39,417 bases of DNA from Cognatishimia activa (GTDB lineage Bacteria > Pseudomonadota > Alphaproteobacteria > Rhodobacterales > Rhodobacteraceae). The notes under the pieces were generated by a model. It was not told where the DNA came from, made no database searches, and was given only the letters and a program-made list of their open reading frames with translations. The stretch spans positions 183,304-222,720 of the forward strand of contig NZ_CYTO01000024.1 of the NCBI RefSeq assembly GCF_001458335.1, given 5' to 3'. A program made the translations under genes and the position numbers. Below, one piece after another: positions 1 through 7,770 of the stretch (within the stretch, counting starts at the first letter, position 1; every line of letters begins with the position of its first letter).

Positions 1-7
1 GGAACGC

Positions 8-316
8 ATGTTCACGGCGACCAAGTCACATCTCGTTGTAACGGAAGCTGGGGTGCAGGACAGCAATGGTGAGGTGCTTGCGGTTTTTGACGAGATCAAA
101 TCGGTCTCTCGTGGCACATTTGCGTTGAAGCCGTCTAATGGGTTCACATTGGTGCTGAAACAGAAAAAAGGCCCGAGCGCATGGCGACCGGGCCTTTGGT
201 GGCGTTTTGGGTCCCGCGTGGGGATCGGCGGTGTGACCTCTGGTCATCAGTCCAAACCCGCAGCTCAGATGATCGAAGCGATGATCTTTGAGCGGGATAA
301 GACGATTAGCCGTTAA
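8..316 (+). CDS. Small PH-like hypothetical protein
   Basis: A 102-residue protein with no signal peptide or membrane span. It alternates short strands and ends in a helix, and it carries a Trp-rich core (RPGLWWRFG) followed by a Gly-rich turn (VGIGGVTSG). I recognise this as resembling small bacterial PH-like proteins of Rhodobacterales, but no function is established. The reading frame stays open to the left edge of the window, so the true start could lie upstream. A GGA three to five bases before the ATG could be its ribosome binding site. Its stop codon overlaps the end of the convergent TadE-like gene by four bases. Confidence 0.6.
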   Translation: MFTATKSHLVVTEAGVQDSNGEVLAVFDEIKSVSRGTFALKPSNGFTLVLKQKKGPSAWRPGLWWRFGSRVGIGGVTSGHQSKPAAQMIEAMIFERDKTISR

Positions 317-981
317 CCGCTTTCATAGACCAATTGAGACGAATAGCGTGGGCGGGTGAAGACGAAAGTCTGCATGTCGCTTGTGCCAAAGTCCAAGTCC
401 CACGCATATGCGTCTTGGGTTTCTGTACCAAGGGCGCTTGCTTCCTCATTCGCTTCAGCGACGCCTTCATCATTGCGTCCCGACATGATTGGGCCAATGT
501 CATAAAGCGGCTCATACCGGTAGTGAGTCTCAACCAAAATCAGCGTTTCATCCAAGCTGATGTCAGGCAGGAACGTTGTAATCTGGCTCAGGTTTGCTGT
601 GTCCAATGGATTGAACGCGTCACCGCGTGTTTGTGACCATTCGACCGCATAACTGTTGTTTAAGATGTCCCACTCTATCACTGTAAGTCTAAGAGAGCCG
701 GAACCATCTTCCAAATTGGCGAGTTCCTCGAACAGCACGCGTGTGTTCGTAATGTAGTCATCGGTAATCGCATTGGTTTCACGGCTCAGAGCGTCACTGA
801 TCGTGAAGGCCGCTTTGTCCATGGCTGATTTCGTCCGGAAGACGTCCAGGAAAACTGCCATCGCTGCAATAAGCCACAACAAGATGGGTAGCATGATCAT
901 TGCTTCGACAGATACAGTGCCAGACATGCTTTTCGAGAAAGCTTTTAGGCGCAAGGTCATGTTTTTGATAGGATTTTTCAT
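313..981 (-). CDS. TadE-family pseudopilin-like protein
   Basis: A 222-residue protein with a basic N-terminus and one hydrophobic segment at about residues 26-47, followed by a long extracytoplasmic domain. Gly21 followed by Glu26 matches the type IV prepilin processing pattern (Gly at -1, Glu at +5) known for TadE-type pseudopilins, which are cleaved by the Tad prepilin peptidase. TadE/F proteins are minor components of the Tad/Flp pilus system used for surface attachment. It is the last gene of a three-gene minus-strand set, 5 bp after the preceding gene, with GAGG eight bases before the ATG. The core Tad machinery (TadA, B, C, Z, RcpA) is not in this window. Confidence 0.8.
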   Translation of the reverse strand: MKNPIKNMTLRLKAFSKSMSGTVSVEAMIMLPILLWLIAAMAVFLDVFRTKSAMDKAAFTISDALSRETNAITDDYITNTRVLFEELANLEDGSGSLRLTVIEWDILNNSYAVEWSQTRGDAFNPLDTANLSQITTFLPDISLDETLILVETHYRYEPLYDIGPIMSGRNDEGVAEANEEASALGTETQDAYAWDLDFGTSDMQTFVFTRPRYSSQLVYESG

Positions 982-986
982 GTCGG

Positions 987-1538
987 TTACCTCGGTTCCT
1001 GAACGAAGGCCGTTGTCTTCAGGATACGGCCGTAATTGCCTGCACTCGCGGTCATAGAGTCTGAACCGATGTACTTATTGAACAATCCACTTCCTGGCAT
1101 GATGGACAGGTATTCAGCGCAGACACGCATAACCATCAGTTCGTTATCCATGCCGAGGCTCAACTCGTTCATTGGCGCAACCTCTTCCGCACGGTCCACG
1201 CATTGGTATTCAGACGGAAGGTCCTGCCAGTTGCGCAAATCCATGGAACGCATCTCAAGTTGGACGTTCTGCATGCAATCCGAAACCGGGTTGGTGGAAC
1301 AAATCATCTGCTTAAGATCGTCATGTGTCGGGGAGGCTCCGGTATTGAGGCGGACCCAACGAACCGTTTGGTCCAGGGAGCGTTCCAGTTTCACATGTTT
1401 GAGGCCAACCAGCCCTGCCTCGATGCCCATGAGCATCAAGAATAGGAAGAAGGGGAACCACAAGACAAAGTCGAAGGCCAGCGTACCGTCTTCACTGCGA
1501 CGGAAACGACCGAGTGTTTTCTTGATAGCATAGGTCAT
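987..1538 (-). CDS. TadE-family pseudopilin-like protein
   Basis: A 183-residue protein with a basic leader ending in SEDG, then a hydrophobic segment at about residues 22-45 and a C-terminal periplasmic domain containing several Cys. The leader resembles a prepilin site with Gly18 at -1, but the +5 position holds Asp23 instead of the usual Glu. The start ATG overlaps the stop of the upstream VWA gene (ATGA), and GAGG lies eight bases before it, which indicates translational coupling. It most likely acts with its two neighbours as minor pilin-like components of a Tad system. The assignment rests on hydropathy and leader pattern, not on a catalytic motif. Confidence 0.75.
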   Translation of the reverse strand: MTYAIKKTLGRFRRSEDGTLAFDFVLWFPFFLFLMLMGIEAGLVGLKHVKLERSLDQTVRWVRLNTGASPTHDDLKQMICSTNPVSDCMQNVQLEMRSMDLRNWQDLPSEYQCVDRAEEVAPMNELSLGMDNELMVMRVCAEYLSIMPGSGLFNKYIGSDSMTASAGNYGRILKTTAFVQEPR

Positions 1539-3421
1539 TGTGTCAACCTCAATTGGCGGATGGAAGATGCGATAGATGAGAAGGCTTGGCTGATCTCAAG
1601 GCCGTTTACATCGTAGTAATGGCTGATTGAGCTTGCGCAGTTTCTCAGGACGGTCTGACCGCTCTCAGGCGCTTCAAAGCCGATGGTGAATACCACGACG
1701 CCTTCTGCTTTTGCTGCGTCGCAGATCGCTTGGGTGCGAAGATTCTTGGTCCAGCTGCCAACGTAGTTGCGTACGGCATAGTACCAATCGTTGTTGGCTT
1801 GACTGTCATCCATCCACGGGTAGTAGTGTTCGTCGCGGTTGAACTTAAGCGATGTACGTGCCCAGAGCTCAGGATAGGTCAGAACCTCGGCGCTGCCCGG
1901 CTCATTGACGGTGACCGTCTTTCTGATCTTTTTGTAGCGTTTGCAGCTGCCGTTACGGCGGAAGGATCTGCATTCGTCGGTTTGAACGGTCTGCGTTTCT
2001 TCCCAAGTACCCTCGCCATAAGCATGGTTTTTCCATTGGGCGGTTGCAGGCCAGTAATAGATCGGCTCGTCGGTGATGCCGTCGCCGTCTTCGTCGCCGG
2101 TGTCTTCACCAATATAGACGGAGTAGAACTCTTCTTGTTCGTTCCACCAAATATTGGACTCGCCGGAGCGGAAGTCGTCATTCACGTAATACTGTGATGT
2201 GTTTTGACCATCGGTCATCAAGACGATCACTTTTAGCGTATCACCGTCAGTATGGGCGACCGGACGACCAGAAAAATCTGGGTGCACGGCTTGATGCGTG
2301 TGACCCTGCAAAGGAGTGTCGATCATGTTCTGGATCGCTGGTTGCAGGCTTGGATCCAACAACGCTGTACCCCATTTCATGCCAACGTCGATGGAGGTAT
2401 TGCCTCCGCCCCACATGGAATCGATGAAGTTTTTCAGCTTGGTTGGGTCTTTTTGAACAACGAGCATCTCGCGGCTATTGTCTTCAGCCTCGACACAAAC
2501 TGGCGATGTTACCAACCGCATTGGGTCGCTTGAACGGCCATCAAAATCGCTCCAAGGAGAGAAGTGGGTGGTGCGCTCTAGCTGCTGGTTCGCGTCCAGA
2601 CCGGTTTGGTTAAAGTCGCTTTCCTGGAAATTCACACAGTTTGAATATGTGTGCTCTTCGCTGATATTGAGCTCAGCTGCGAGCGCTTCAGGTGCGGACA
2701 CTTGTGTTGCGTAAGGCACGATGGAGATAGACAGTTTGCCATCTTCTGTTGTGCTGTTCAGTGTATCAACGAATTGTTTTGCCGCGACTTTCAAGTTCGG
2801 CAGACGATTGTTCCAATTCATGGACCCCGAAACGTCGAGCACCATTGAGATTTCAACGCTGCCAATGCTTTCCTCGGCAGCGCTGGTGGCGGCCAAAGTC
2901 AGGCTAGTGATTGCATCCGTGTTATAACGGCCAGAATCTGTATTCGTATAATCTGTGACCACCGACACTTGTTCTTCGCCAGTTCCATCTGCATTGGCGG
3001 TCTTTTCTGTATTAAAGGTCTTTGTCGGCATGCGGGTGTTCCAGTTCCAATGCAAGAACTTGGTATTAAAGGTTGTTTCCGCTGTCGCGCGTACGGATTT
3101 GAACCCGATACCTTCACTGACTGTGATGTCACGAATGGAGCCAGAAAGCTTGGGGTTGTCCAGATATTCCTGAACGACGGCTTCCGCGTCCATGTCCTGA
3201 TCAAGAGCCGCAGCGGAAAGTACCGCGCGGTCTAATGTATCCTGTAATTGCGTACGACGCATTTCTGCCATCATGGCATCAATGCCGATACCGCCGACCA
3301 TCATGACAATCACAAAGACTGAGATTGTCAGGAAAGTCATAGTACCGTCTTCTTCACGGCGGAACCGTGAAGCGATCATTTGGGCGTCCGCCCAGCGATC
3401 TTTCCAAGAAGGATGTCCCAT
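1535..3421 (-). CDS. TadG-like pilus protein with VWA domain
   Basis: A 628-residue protein. A basic N-terminal leader (RREEDG) is followed by a membrane segment at about residues 29-50, as in TadE/TadG proteins. A von Willebrand factor A domain follows, with the MIDAS metal site DVSGS at residues 196-200 and a downstream LMTDGQNTS strand. Unusually, the VWA domain carries a long insertion rich in Trp, Tyr and acidic residues before its last strands (VVFTIGFEAPESG). TadG proteins are thought to anchor or organise the Tad pilus at the envelope. It is the first gene of the three-gene set, with AGGGA before the start ATG. The prepilin +5 Glu is absent. Confidence 0.82.
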   Translation of the reverse strand: MGHPSWKDRWADAQMIASRFRREEDGTMTFLTISVFVIVMMVGGIGIDAMMAEMRRTQLQDTLDRAVLSAAALDQDMDAEAVVQEYLDNPKLSGSIRDITVSEGIGFKSVRATAETTFNTKFLHWNWNTRMPTKTFNTEKTANADGTGEEQVSVVTDYTNTDSGRYNTDAITSLTLAATSAAEESIGSVEISMVLDVSGSMNWNNRLPNLKVAAKQFVDTLNSTTEDGKLSISIVPYATQVSAPEALAAELNISEEHTYSNCVNFQESDFNQTGLDANQQLERTTHFSPWSDFDGRSSDPMRLVTSPVCVEAEDNSREMLVVQKDPTKLKNFIDSMWGGGNTSIDVGMKWGTALLDPSLQPAIQNMIDTPLQGHTHQAVHPDFSGRPVAHTDGDTLKVIVLMTDGQNTSQYYVNDDFRSGESNIWWNEQEEFYSVYIGEDTGDEDGDGITDEPIYYWPATAQWKNHAYGEGTWEETQTVQTDECRSFRRNGSCKRYKKIRKTVTVNEPGSAEVLTYPELWARTSLKFNRDEHYYPWMDDSQANNDWYYAVRNYVGSWTKNLRTQAICDAAKAEGVVVFTIGFEAPESGQTVLRNCASSISHYYDVNGLEISQAFSSIASSIRQLRLTQ

Positions 3422-3783
3422 TTTTAGTCCCTCAATTAATACGCCCCGCGAAGCCCACTTGACGGACTCCGGCCACTCTCACTCCCGAAAATATGTGACA
3501 GATGATTTGGGCCGAAATTTGGCCAAATAAGGGGTTTTTGCGACATTTTACGCCCGATTTGGGGGCATTACCCCTGAATAGTGGACGTTTTTTGCGAATG
3601 GAGTTGACTGTTAACAATTTGGAAACTCCATTGCTCTAATGGAGCCCGCACTAAGGGTCCTTAATAAAGTTTATAAATCGATTAATTTTTGAGCAGTGAA
3701 CCCTCGTAAAATCGCGTGAAACAATATTAACGTGGGGTCACTAGCGACCTTGAGTCGCAAGCAAGCTTGTCCGGAGGAATAAG
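3422..3783. promoter_or_regulatory. Divergent upstream region of tadG-like and gdhA genes
   Basis: This 362-bp stretch without genes separates divergent transcripts, so it should hold both promoters. I could not place a convincing -35/-10 pair. It contains a 9-bp perfect inverted repeat, AATGGAGTT (3597-3605) with AACTCCATT (3624-3632). The second arm can instead pair with a third copy, AATGGAG at 3638-3644, to form a smaller hairpin. GTTAAC lies inside the larger repeat. A further imperfect dyad occurs at about 3504-3527 (ATTTGG...CCAAAT). The region becomes AT-rich towards 3660-3690. The gdhA ribosome binding site GGAGG is at 3773-3777. Confidence 0.55.
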
Positions 3784-5214
3784 ATGAGCGTAAAAAATGA
3801 ACCCAGTTTCCGTGAAAGTGTAGACCTGATGTTTAACCGTGCCGTAGGCCTTATGGACCTGCCGCCCGGGCTAGAACAGAAGATCCGAGTATGTAATGCA
3901 ACCTATACAGTCCGTTTCGGGGTTCGGCTGCGTGGAAGCATTCATACATTCACCGGTTATCGATCTGTCCACTCAGAACATATGGAGCCAGTGAAAGGCG
4001 GTATTCGCTACGCACTTGGGGTAAACCAAGACGAAGTAGAAGCGCTAGCAGCGCTGATGACCTATAAATGTGCCCTTGTTGAAGCGCCGTTTGGTGGTTC
4101 CAAAGGCGGACTTTGTATCGACCCACGTCAATATGACGAACATGAGCTAGAGCAGATCACGCGTCGGTTTGCATATGAATTGGCCAAACGTGACCTGATC
4201 GATCCATCCCAAAACGTTCCAGCCCCGGATATGGGGACAGGTGAACGGGAAATGGCGTGGATCGCCGACCAATACGCGCGCATGAATACAACCGACATCA
4301 ATGCGCGTGCCTGTGTGACCGGCAAACCATTGAATGCGGGCGGCATCTCTGGGCGTGTCGAAGCGACCGGCCGTGGCGTTCAATATGCGTTGCAGGAGTT
4401 CTTCCGCGATATACGCGATGTCGACAAGGCGGGCCTGAAGGGCAAGCTCGATGGCAAACGCATTGTTGTGCAGGGTCTTGGTAATGTGGGCTACCACGCC
4501 GCTAAATTCCTTGCTGAGGAAGACGGTGCGCAAATCGTTGGCATCATTGAGCGAGATGGCGCATTGGTCAGTGATACATCCATGGATGTTGACGCTGTAC
4601 GCAACTGGATCATGGAGCATGGCGGGGTCAAAGGTTACCCGGATGCAACTTACGTTGAAAATGGCGCGAGTGTTCTGGAGGCAGACTGCGATATCCTCAT
4701 ACCAGCGGCACTTGAAGGGGTCATCAACCTGACCAACGCTGACAAAATCAAAGCGCCATTGATCATCGAGGCCGCCAATGGTCCTGTGACAGCTGGTGCG
4801 GATGAGATTTTGCGCAATAAGGGTACGGTGATCATCCCAGACATGTATGCAAACGCCGGTGGTGTAACGGTGTCCTACTTTGAGTGGGTCAAAAACCTAA
4901 GCCATATCCGTTTTGGCCGCATGCAACGCCGCCAAGAGGAAGCGCGCCACCAATTGGTGATCGATGAGCTTCAGCGCCTCGATGACTATCTCGGTGATGC
5001 ATGGTCAATGTCCCCGAACTTCAAACAGAAGTATCTGAAAGGGGCAGGGGAGCTGGAACTGGTGCGCTCCGGTCTCGATGACACGATGCGGATTGCGTAT
5101 CAGTCCATGCGTGAACGTTGGCATGAAGAAGAAAAGGTCACTGATCTTCGAATTGCGGCCTACCTTGTATCGATCGAAAAAGTCGCAGCAAGCTATCGAG
5201 CAAAAGGTCTCTGA
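3784..5214 (+). CDS. gdhA: Glutamate dehydrogenase (Glu/Leu/Phe/Val family)
   Basis: A 476-residue enzyme that interconverts glutamate with 2-oxoglutarate and ammonium using NAD(P). The N-terminal substrate domain carries PVKGGIRY (Lys71), the catalytic APFGGSKGG (Lys107) and PAPDMGT (Asp149). The Rossmann domain has GLGNVG at residues 231-236. The C-terminal AGGVTVSYFEWVKN is typical of glutamate dehydrogenases rather than leucine or phenylalanine enzymes. A strong GGAGG lies seven bases before the ATG, and an intrinsic terminator follows the stop, so it is probably monocistronic. Cofactor preference cannot be read with certainty. Glutamate as substrate is inferred from family motifs. Confidence 0.93.
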   Translation: MSVKNEPSFRESVDLMFNRAVGLMDLPPGLEQKIRVCNATYTVRFGVRLRGSIHTFTGYRSVHSEHMEPVKGGIRYALGVNQDEVEALAALMTYKCALVEAPFGGSKGGLCIDPRQYDEHELEQITRRFAYELAKRDLIDPSQNVPAPDMGTGEREMAWIADQYARMNTTDINARACVTGKPLNAGGISGRVEATGRGVQYALQEFFRDIRDVDKAGLKGKLDGKRIVVQGLGNVGYHAAKFLAEEDGAQIVGIIERDGALVSDTSMDVDAVRNWIMEHGGVKGYPDATYVENGASVLEADCDILIPAALEGVINLTNADKIKAPLIIEAANGPVTAGADEILRNKGTVIIPDMYANAGGVTVSYFEWVKNLSHIRFGRMQRRQEEARHQLVIDELQRLDDYLGDAWSMSPNFKQKYLKGAGELELVRSGLDDTMRIAYQSMRERWHEEEKVTDLRIAAYLVSIEKVAASYRAKGL

Positions 5215-5235
5215 CCCTTCCGAAATTGTGAACGG

Positions 5236-5259
5236 AAAGCCCGCTTCGTGCGGGCTTTT
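5236..5259 (+). terminator. Intrinsic terminator after gdhA
   Basis: AAAGCCCGC and GCGGGCTTT pair around a short TTCGT loop and are followed by TTTTC, about 20 bp after the glutamate dehydrogenase stop. This is a canonical Rho-independent terminator. Confidence 0.9.
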
Positions 5260-5314
5260 CTTATTGCAGCACCTGTGAAGGCACGGCATGTTTGCGAAAA
5301 GTATGGAGAGTATG

Positions 5315-5614
5315 ATGCGTTTGCTTATGGCTTTGAGTTTGGTTGTTTCAGCAGGTGCCGTGCAGGCCGAAGAGACTGATAAGGCCGAACAATGTGACGC
5401 GCTGGGCGGTATCGTTACTCAATTGGTTGAGCTGCGCCAGGACGGCAAACGTGAGAAGCGTTCGGTGAAGATTTTGACCAACGGTAAGACTGCGGTTGAT
5501 GAAAAGTATCAACCTGCCGTGCAATTTTTGTCTGGTTGGGTGTACTCGTTGACCGACGATGAACTGACCTACGAGCCCGGCAAGAAATATACTGAAGCTT
5601 GCCTAGAGCAGTAA
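5315..5614 (+). CDS. Small secreted hypothetical protein
   Basis: A protein of about 99 residues with a clear Sec signal peptide (MRLLMALSLVVSAGAVQA, cleavage near AQA|EE) and an acidic and basic mature part with two Cys, one near each end, that could form a disulfide. I do not recognise the family. An in-frame upstream ATG at 5288 with its own GAAGG would add nine residues. I prefer 5315 because GGAG at 5305-5308 is well spaced and the signal peptide then starts normally. It lies alone between the gdhA terminator and dnaG, and probably acts in the periplasm. Confidence 0.65.
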   Translation: MRLLMALSLVVSAGAVQAEETDKAEQCDALGGIVTQLVELRQDGKREKRSVKILTNGKTAVDEKYQPAVQFLSGWVYSLTDDELTYEPGKKYTEACLEQ

Positions 5615-5699
5615 GTATCAACAGACTTATCCACCGCTAATTTTTCTGCTTTGCGGGTCGTCACTGGACATGAGCTCTGGGGCGTTCATATAGTAATTC

Positions 5700-7646
5700 A
5701 TGAGCATCACACCGGCCTTTTTGGATGAACTGCGCAGCCGCACAAACCTCGTGCAGGTGGTTGGTCGCAAGGTCAATTGGGACAATCGTAAATCTAATCA
5801 AGGCAAGGGCGATATGTGGGCGCCTTGCCCCTTTCACCATGAAAAAACCGCGTCTTTTCATGTGGATGACCAAAAGGGTTACTATTATTGCTTTGGCTGT
5901 CAGGCCAAAGGCGACGCCATAAATTTCGTGCAAGAAACTGAGAATGTCAGTTTCGTTGATGCGGTGAAAATCCTTGCGGATGAGGCCGGATTGGCCATGC
6001 CAGACCGCGACCCGCGTGCCCAAGAGAAAGCGGACAAGCGCGCAACTTTGGTTGATGTCATGGAATTGGCAACGCGCTATTTCCGCATGGCTCTACGAAC
6101 CGCTGCCGGGGCAGATGCGCGCGCTTATTTGGAGCGGCGCGGATTGAGCCAAGAGCAATTGGACCGGTGGGAAATCGGATTTGCGCCGGATGGCTGGCAG
6201 AACCTATGGGATGCGTTGAAGGGCAAAAACGTGCCTGACGAGCTGATCCTTGCGGCGGGGCTTGCAAAACCTTCAACGAAAGGCGGCAAGCCCTATGACA
6301 CGTTCCGCAACCGGATCATGTTCCCGATCCGAGATGCGCGGGGCCGGGCGATTGCTTTTGGTGGCCGCGCCATGGACCCCAATGACAACGCGAAATACCT
6401 GAACTCTCCTGAGACGGAGCTGTTTGATAAAGGGCGCAATCTTTACAATCACGCCCCGGCGCGGGCGGCGGCAGGTAAGGGGCAGCCGTTGATTGTGGCC
6501 GAAGGCTATATGGATGTCATTGCGCTGGAAAGCGCGGGCTTTGGCGGTGCGGTCGCGCCCTTGGGCACAGCAGTCACCGAGAACCAACTGCAACTTATGT
6601 GGCGAATATCGCCGGAACCGATCATTGCGCTTGATGGGGACAAGGCTGGCATTCGCGCCGCTCTGCGCCTTATCGATTTAGCGCTTCCGCTTCTGCAAGC
6701 AGGACAAAGCCTGCGCTTTGCCATCATGCCCGAAGGTCAGGATCCGGATGATCTGATCAAAGCCAAAGGACCGAAAGCTGTGCAAGCGGTGCTGGATCAG
6801 GCGCGGCCGATGGTCGATTTGCTCTGGGAGCGGGAGATTGAAGGGAAAAACTTTGATAGCCCGGAACGCAAGGCTGCGCTCGACAAGGCGTTGCGTGAAA
6901 AGATCAAGCTGATCAAAGATCCGTCGATCCGTGCCCATTACGGTCAAACGATCAAAGATCTGCGTTGGAAACTGTTCCGTCCTGCCCCAACCGGGCGCAA
7001 AGGTGGCACATTCCGCCCCGGGAAATGGGCGCCGACTGGTGCGAAGGGCACCACAAAATCTTCACTTCTCGTCTCTGCTGACGCAGCACGGCAACGTCAC
7101 ATGCGTGAGTCCGTGATCGTCGCTACGATTATCGTGAACCCGACGATTTTGGACGAGTTTGAAGAAGGTCTAGATCGTCTTTCCTGTGAAGACGAAGACC
7201 TGCGTTTTCTGCGTGATCTGCTCTTGCGGCAGGCCCATCGCGGCGTTGAAGACCTTAAATCCGTCATTGAGGACGCAATGGGCCCCGAGGCCCTTGATTT
7301 CCTGATGGGCCACCCACATGTGCGTATCGCACCGCCTGTGCGCCGTCCGGGGGATCTTGAATTGGCGCGTCAGACCGTCTCAGAAGAGCTGCAAAAACTA
7401 ACCGCCGATGCCGGGTGGCACGCGGAATTGGCTGAAGCCGAAGAAGATTTGCATCATGCCTCAGACGAAGCGGTCACTTGGCGTTTGGGTCAAGCAGCTG
7501 AAGCGCGCAATCGTGCGCAACGCAGTCTGCAAGAAGACTCGACTGAATATGAAGTGGGCGACAATGGCGCAGCGATCGATAAGGATGAACGCGCTGCGTT
7601 GGACGCTTTGATGGAAAGAATCGGGTTCAACAAACAGGACCGTTAG
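5700..7646 (+). CDS. dnaG: DNA primase DnaG
   Basis: The 648-residue replicative primase makes RNA primers for lagging-strand synthesis and interacts with the DnaB helicase. The N-terminal CHC2 zinc-binding domain has Cys43, His46, Cys64 and Cys67. The catalytic core follows, with the TOPRIM strand IVAEGYMDVIAL and the metal-binding LDGDKAG. The C-terminal third is the helical DnaB-interaction region. The start agrees with the usual MSxxPxFLDELR N-terminus, although no good Shine-Dalgarno is visible. It precedes rpoD, as in the macromolecular synthesis operon of many bacteria, but rpsU is absent here and a 124-bp gap separates it from rpoD. A partial DnaA box (TTATCCAC, 5627-5634) lies upstream. 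Confidence 0.97.
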   Translation: MSITPAFLDELRSRTNLVQVVGRKVNWDNRKSNQGKGDMWAPCPFHHEKTASFHVDDQKGYYYCFGCQAKGDAINFVQETENVSFVDAVKILADEAGLAMPDRDPRAQEKADKRATLVDVMELATRYFRMALRTAAGADARAYLERRGLSQEQLDRWEIGFAPDGWQNLWDALKGKNVPDELILAAGLAKPSTKGGKPYDTFRNRIMFPIRDARGRAIAFGGRAMDPNDNAKYLNSPETELFDKGRNLYNHAPARAAAGKGQPLIVAEGYMDVIALESAGFGGAVAPLGTAVTENQLQLMWRISPEPIIALDGDKAGIRAALRLIDLALPLLQAGQSLRFAIMPEGQDPDDLIKAKGPKAVQAVLDQARPMVDLLWEREIEGKNFDSPERKAALDKALREKIKLIKDPSIRAHYGQTIKDLRWKLFRPAPTGRKGGTFRPGKWAPTGAKGTTKSSLLVSADAARQRHMRESVIVATIIVNPTILDEFEEGLDRLSCEDEDLRFLRDLLLRQAHRGVEDLKSVIEDAMGPEALDFLMGHPHVRIAPPVRRPGDLELARQTVSEELQKLTADAGWHAELAEAEEDLHHASDEAVTWRLGQAAEARNRAQRSLQEDSTEYEVGDNGAAIDKDERAALDALMERIGFNKQDR

Positions 7647-7679
7647 ATTTCGGCACCGTTTGTGAAAGAATTCAGAAAA

Positions 7680-7744
7680 GAATCAGGGTAAATAGGTGTG
7701 CGAATCACCGAATCGCGCTAAATGATTCGATACCGCGAATCACC
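7680..7744 (+). promoter_or_regulatory. Cluster of five GANTC sites upstream of rpoD
   Basis: Five copies of GANTC, the target of the alphaproteobacterial cell-cycle methylase CcrM, occur within 62 bp at 7680, 7702, 7710, 7724 and 7737. Two of them lie in a 10-bp direct repeat GCGAATCACC (7700-7709 and 7735-7744, 35 bp apart). Two others form the inverted repeat CGAATC / GATTCG (7709-7714 and 7724-7729). The cluster fills most of the dnaG-rpoD gap, ending 26 bp before the rpoD ATG. That it is regulatory is inferred from density and position. Confidence 0.55.
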
Positions 7745-7770
7745 TTTGCCCGATATTGCAGGAGCAGCGA

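Noticed and set aside
3661-3675. Second CtrA box (TTAA-N7-TATA) upstream of gdhA
   Set aside because: The right half deviates from TTAA and the region is generally AT-rich.
5627-5634. DnaA box upstream of dnaG
   Set aside because: Only 8 of 9 bases match (TTATCCACC) and it is single, so it is not convincing alone.
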